NCBI GenBank assembly: GCA_021464525.1
Contig: JADRCO010001139.1
Span: forward strand, 1 to 22,163
Length of the DNA stretch: 22,163 nt
Reading direction: 5' to 3'
Origin: Rhizophagus sp. LPA8_4_AMF
Taxonomy: Eukaryota; Glomeromycota; Glomeromycetes; Glomerales; Glomeraceae
The notes under the pieces are model-generated. The model saw only the letters and a program-made list of their open reading frames with translations. It searched no databases and was not told where the DNA came from. Each line of letters opens with the position of its first letter. The stretch's first letter is position 1. The position numbers and the translations under genes were made by a program. Below are positions 20,046 through 22,163 of the stretch, piece after piece.

Positions 20046-21744
20046 ATGTCGTTGAATTCGACTTCCGCCAACTCTCGTCGAGGCATAACTTCACAAAGAA
20101 GAGAAATACTTAACCCTCCCTCATCTTCAACAAGGTCGAACCCATTTACACAACCTCGTCAACGAAGGAAAAATATTACTAAAAAGGAGACGAACGGTAA
20201 CCATTCAACCGGAGCTCTTTACAAAACTCGTCAAACTTTTAACACTTGAATATGTCAGATGTTGGAACAGCACACCTTCTCTAAAGTTTATCAACTTTAT
20301 TTTTTTTTATCAAGACCTTCCCAGCATTATCACTGGTGCATGCCGTTATGATAGTTCTCTCGGGTTACTTACAAAAAAATTTGTGAGTCTTCTTACGGAA
20401 GCAAAAGATGGAGACTTGGACCTAAATACAGCAGCAGTAGCTTTAAAGGTTCAAAAGCGAAGAATTTATGACATTACAAACGTATTAGAAGGAATTGGTT
20501 TAATTGAAAAAAATTCAAAGAATCATGTCCGTTGGAAGTAAGTATATGTTTTATGCTTGTTTTTAGTTGAGCAAAGCTCTTGTAATTTTATGGTTTTGCT
20601 TTGTACAACAGAAATACGCATTCTCCTTGTCCATTGGTGATATAATCGCGTAAATAATTTTCACAATCATCACCAATGATAATTCTTACAGGGGTACACA
20701 ACAGCAACAACCAGCTATACGGCAAGATTATAAACGAAGGATTGAAGAACTTAAGACCGTCAATGCAAATTTGGAATCTGAACGACAAGAATTAGAGAGA
20801 GCTGATCAAGAGGTTGACATTAGTATTAAAAGTATATATGATTCTGAAGAAAGCTCAAGGTTAGTTAATATTAATAATTTTTTTTTTTAATGTACATTCC
20901 TTTAATTATCAAAACATAATAACAATTTCAGCCCCTGTTCTAATATTGTAATAGATTGGCGTTTGTTTATCAATCAGAAATCGAAAACGTTAATTCATTT
21001 AGAGGTCGTATTCTAATTGCTTTAAAACCCGTACCAGGGACAACACCACACATTTTGGAACCTATCGAGGTAGAAATTATTATTTATTTCTCTTTACTAA
21101 TCAAAAAATTTTGTTTTTCAATTTCTTTTTTTGTACTTAATAATTTACAGACTCAAATTTCTTTGGGTTAATAGTGCGGACAACCAAATCAACCTCATTA
21201 TCAAGTGCATATACAACATCCAATTAATCAACCCGTTCACATTATCAGATTAGAATCTGGTAACTCTCTATTTCCAATGTCAGATAATCATTTTCAGATA
21301 GGAAATATTCCTCCACGTGGATTTCCACAACCAAGTCCACCTTTGAATGTTCATGATGGAGGTCCTTTGCGTTTTATAGCTCTTCCTCCGCCGTTTCCAC
21401 ATCCTTCATCAACGCCAACTCCTCCTGAAGAGGATTATGAAATGCTTGATAGTAATATTGATGATACCGATTTTCATCCTCATCATCACTTACATTTTCA
21501 ACATCATCCACAATTTCAAAATCATCGTCGACAAATGTATCTTCAAGATGATATTCGAAATAATCGTCATAATGATATTGGAAATAATGATGATATGAAC
21601 GAAGATTTTGAACCACTTGACACATCTGTTAACGCAAGAGATTATATATTCGGAGTGATGAGACATGATGGACGTGAAGGATTTGCTGACATTTTTGGAC
21701 GAGATCCAAATCAGAGAAATAGAGAAGGTGGACATAGACCTTAA
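20046..21744 (+). CDS. E2F family transcription factor, 408 aa, 5 exons
   Basis: E2F proteins pair with DP and switch on G1/S genes under control of retinoblastoma-type pocket proteins. Exons: 20046-20196, 20315-20537, 20692-20859, 20955-21069, 21175-21744. The winged-helix DNA-binding domain (about 58-125) includes [14 protein letters not shown] and [13 protein letters not shown] (99-111), the hallmark recognition helix. A leucine-rich coiled coil follows (about 135-165), then a marked-box region starting [10 protein letters not shown] and reaching [17 protein letters not shown]. The C-terminal 150 residues are rich in Pro, His, Asn and Asp. They end with DYIFG...GFADIF (375-393), close to the pocket-binding motif of animal E2F1 (DYHFGLEEGEGIRDLF). 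One winged helix only, so not the E2F7/8 type. Exon 1 is weakly constrained and its junction (GTAACC to ATCAAG) is the best in-frame choice. Intron 4 has two in-frame acceptors. Confidence 0.9.
21640..21696 (+). other. Segment encoding a putative Rb (pocket protein) binding motif of E2F
   Basis: Residues 375-393 read [19 protein letters not shown]. Human E2F1 has DYHFG, eight residues, then DLF; here DYIFG, eleven residues, then DIF. Tyr, Phe, Gly, the acidic/Gly middle and D-hydrophobic-Phe are kept, and the position near the C terminus after a disordered acidic region is the same. Confidence 0.6.
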
Positions 21745-22163
21745 ATTCTTAATAGAAAATAATAATAAACATTTGTCGAATGGTATCGTTATATCGTTAA
21801 GATGTCAGATAATATAGAACTTAAATAAATACAGTAAGCAATACTAACAGATACAAACATAGATAGACATAATATTATATATCATCACAAAAAGTTGAAT
21901 TGATACCAACATTCAGTTTAAACCAATAGAACCTTGTAAAAATATATATAATTTACAGTTTACTTAGACAATAGTATTCCTTCTCAATAGTAAAAAGCTT
22001 ATTTTGTTAGGCACAAAAAAAAAGAAAAAAAAAAAATTCTTTGTATATTCAAATATAAAAAAGTACAATAATAGACGGACATTGGTTTTTTTTTCTTTCT
22101 TTCTTCATCTTTTTTTCTGTTTTTTTCTTTATTTTTTTTTTTTTTTTTTTTGGAAAATGGAAA
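21745..22163. other. 3' region of E2F and end of window
   Basis: AT-rich sequence with AATAATAAAC (21762) and TTAAATAAATA (about 21820) as likely poly(A) signals. From 22085 on it is almost pure T with some C, probably the spacer before a gene outside the window. No coding region seen. Confidence 0.6.

Noticed and set aside
20932-20954. Upstream acceptor (TTTCAG) for E2F exon 4
   Set aside because: It adds 23 bases and breaks the frame of the conserved [10 protein letters not shown] block.
21374-21735. Two minus-strand open frames of about 80 codons over E2F exon 5
   Set aside because: Both are antisense shadows of the His/Asp/Asn-rich coding exon and show no family features.
1-22163. Search by eye for transposons, LTR or virus-derived elements, CRISPR arrays and rRNA
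   Set aside because: No long terminal or tandem repeats, no transposase, polymerase or capsid-like frames, and no spaced identical repeats; only host-type genes were found.

Overview
This window looks like ordinary nuclear DNA of an intron-rich, very AT-rich, early-diverging fungus. The best guess is an arbuscular mycorrhizal (Glomeromycotina, Rhizophagus-like) or related Mucoromycota genome. Reasons: introns of about 50-150 bases with GT...AG ends in nearly every gene, long A/T homopolymers between genes, fungal-type Mediator subunits, and an animal-style E2F, which most yeasts and moulds have lost. I saw no bacterial operon, CRISPR array, rRNA, convincing tRNA, transposon or virus-derived element.

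Layout, left to right: an intronless orphan gene (51-1448, +); NPL4, cofactor of Cdc48/p97 (2269-4843, +); UNC-50/Gmh1 (5267-6534, -); SNU23/ZMAT2, a tri-snRNP zinc-finger protein (7046-8023, -); Mediator subunit MED14 with 22 exons (8185-13488, +); Mediator subunit MED8 (13886-14673, -); LTO1, of the Yae1-Lto1 Fe-S adaptor (14851-15446, +); histone chaperone ASF1 (15793-16929, -); class 2 dihydroorotate dehydrogenase (17402-19137, +); and an E2F transcription factor (20046-21744, +). I assembled the multi-exon models by hand: every junction keeps frame and joins protein that fits the family.

Genes are packed head-to-head and tail-to-tail. SNU23/MED14, MED8/LTO1 and ASF1/DHODH each diverge from one short shared promoter (161, 177 and 472 bases). 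NPL4/UNC-50, MED14/MED8 and LTO1/ASF1 converge. Two subunits of the same complex, MED14 and MED8, sit tail-to-tail. ASF1, DHODH (pyrimidines) and E2F are neighbours with S-phase-related roles.

The most interesting observations are: a C-terminal E2F segment resembling the retinoblastoma-binding motif of animal E2Fs; a probable U12-type (minor spliceosome) intron in MED14; an NPL4 first coding exon that is only the ATG; a GC-AG intron in DHODH; an E2F intron with two in-frame acceptors, one leading straight to two stops; and three successive open stretches with two CxxC pairs in the 0.9 kb gap before E2F.
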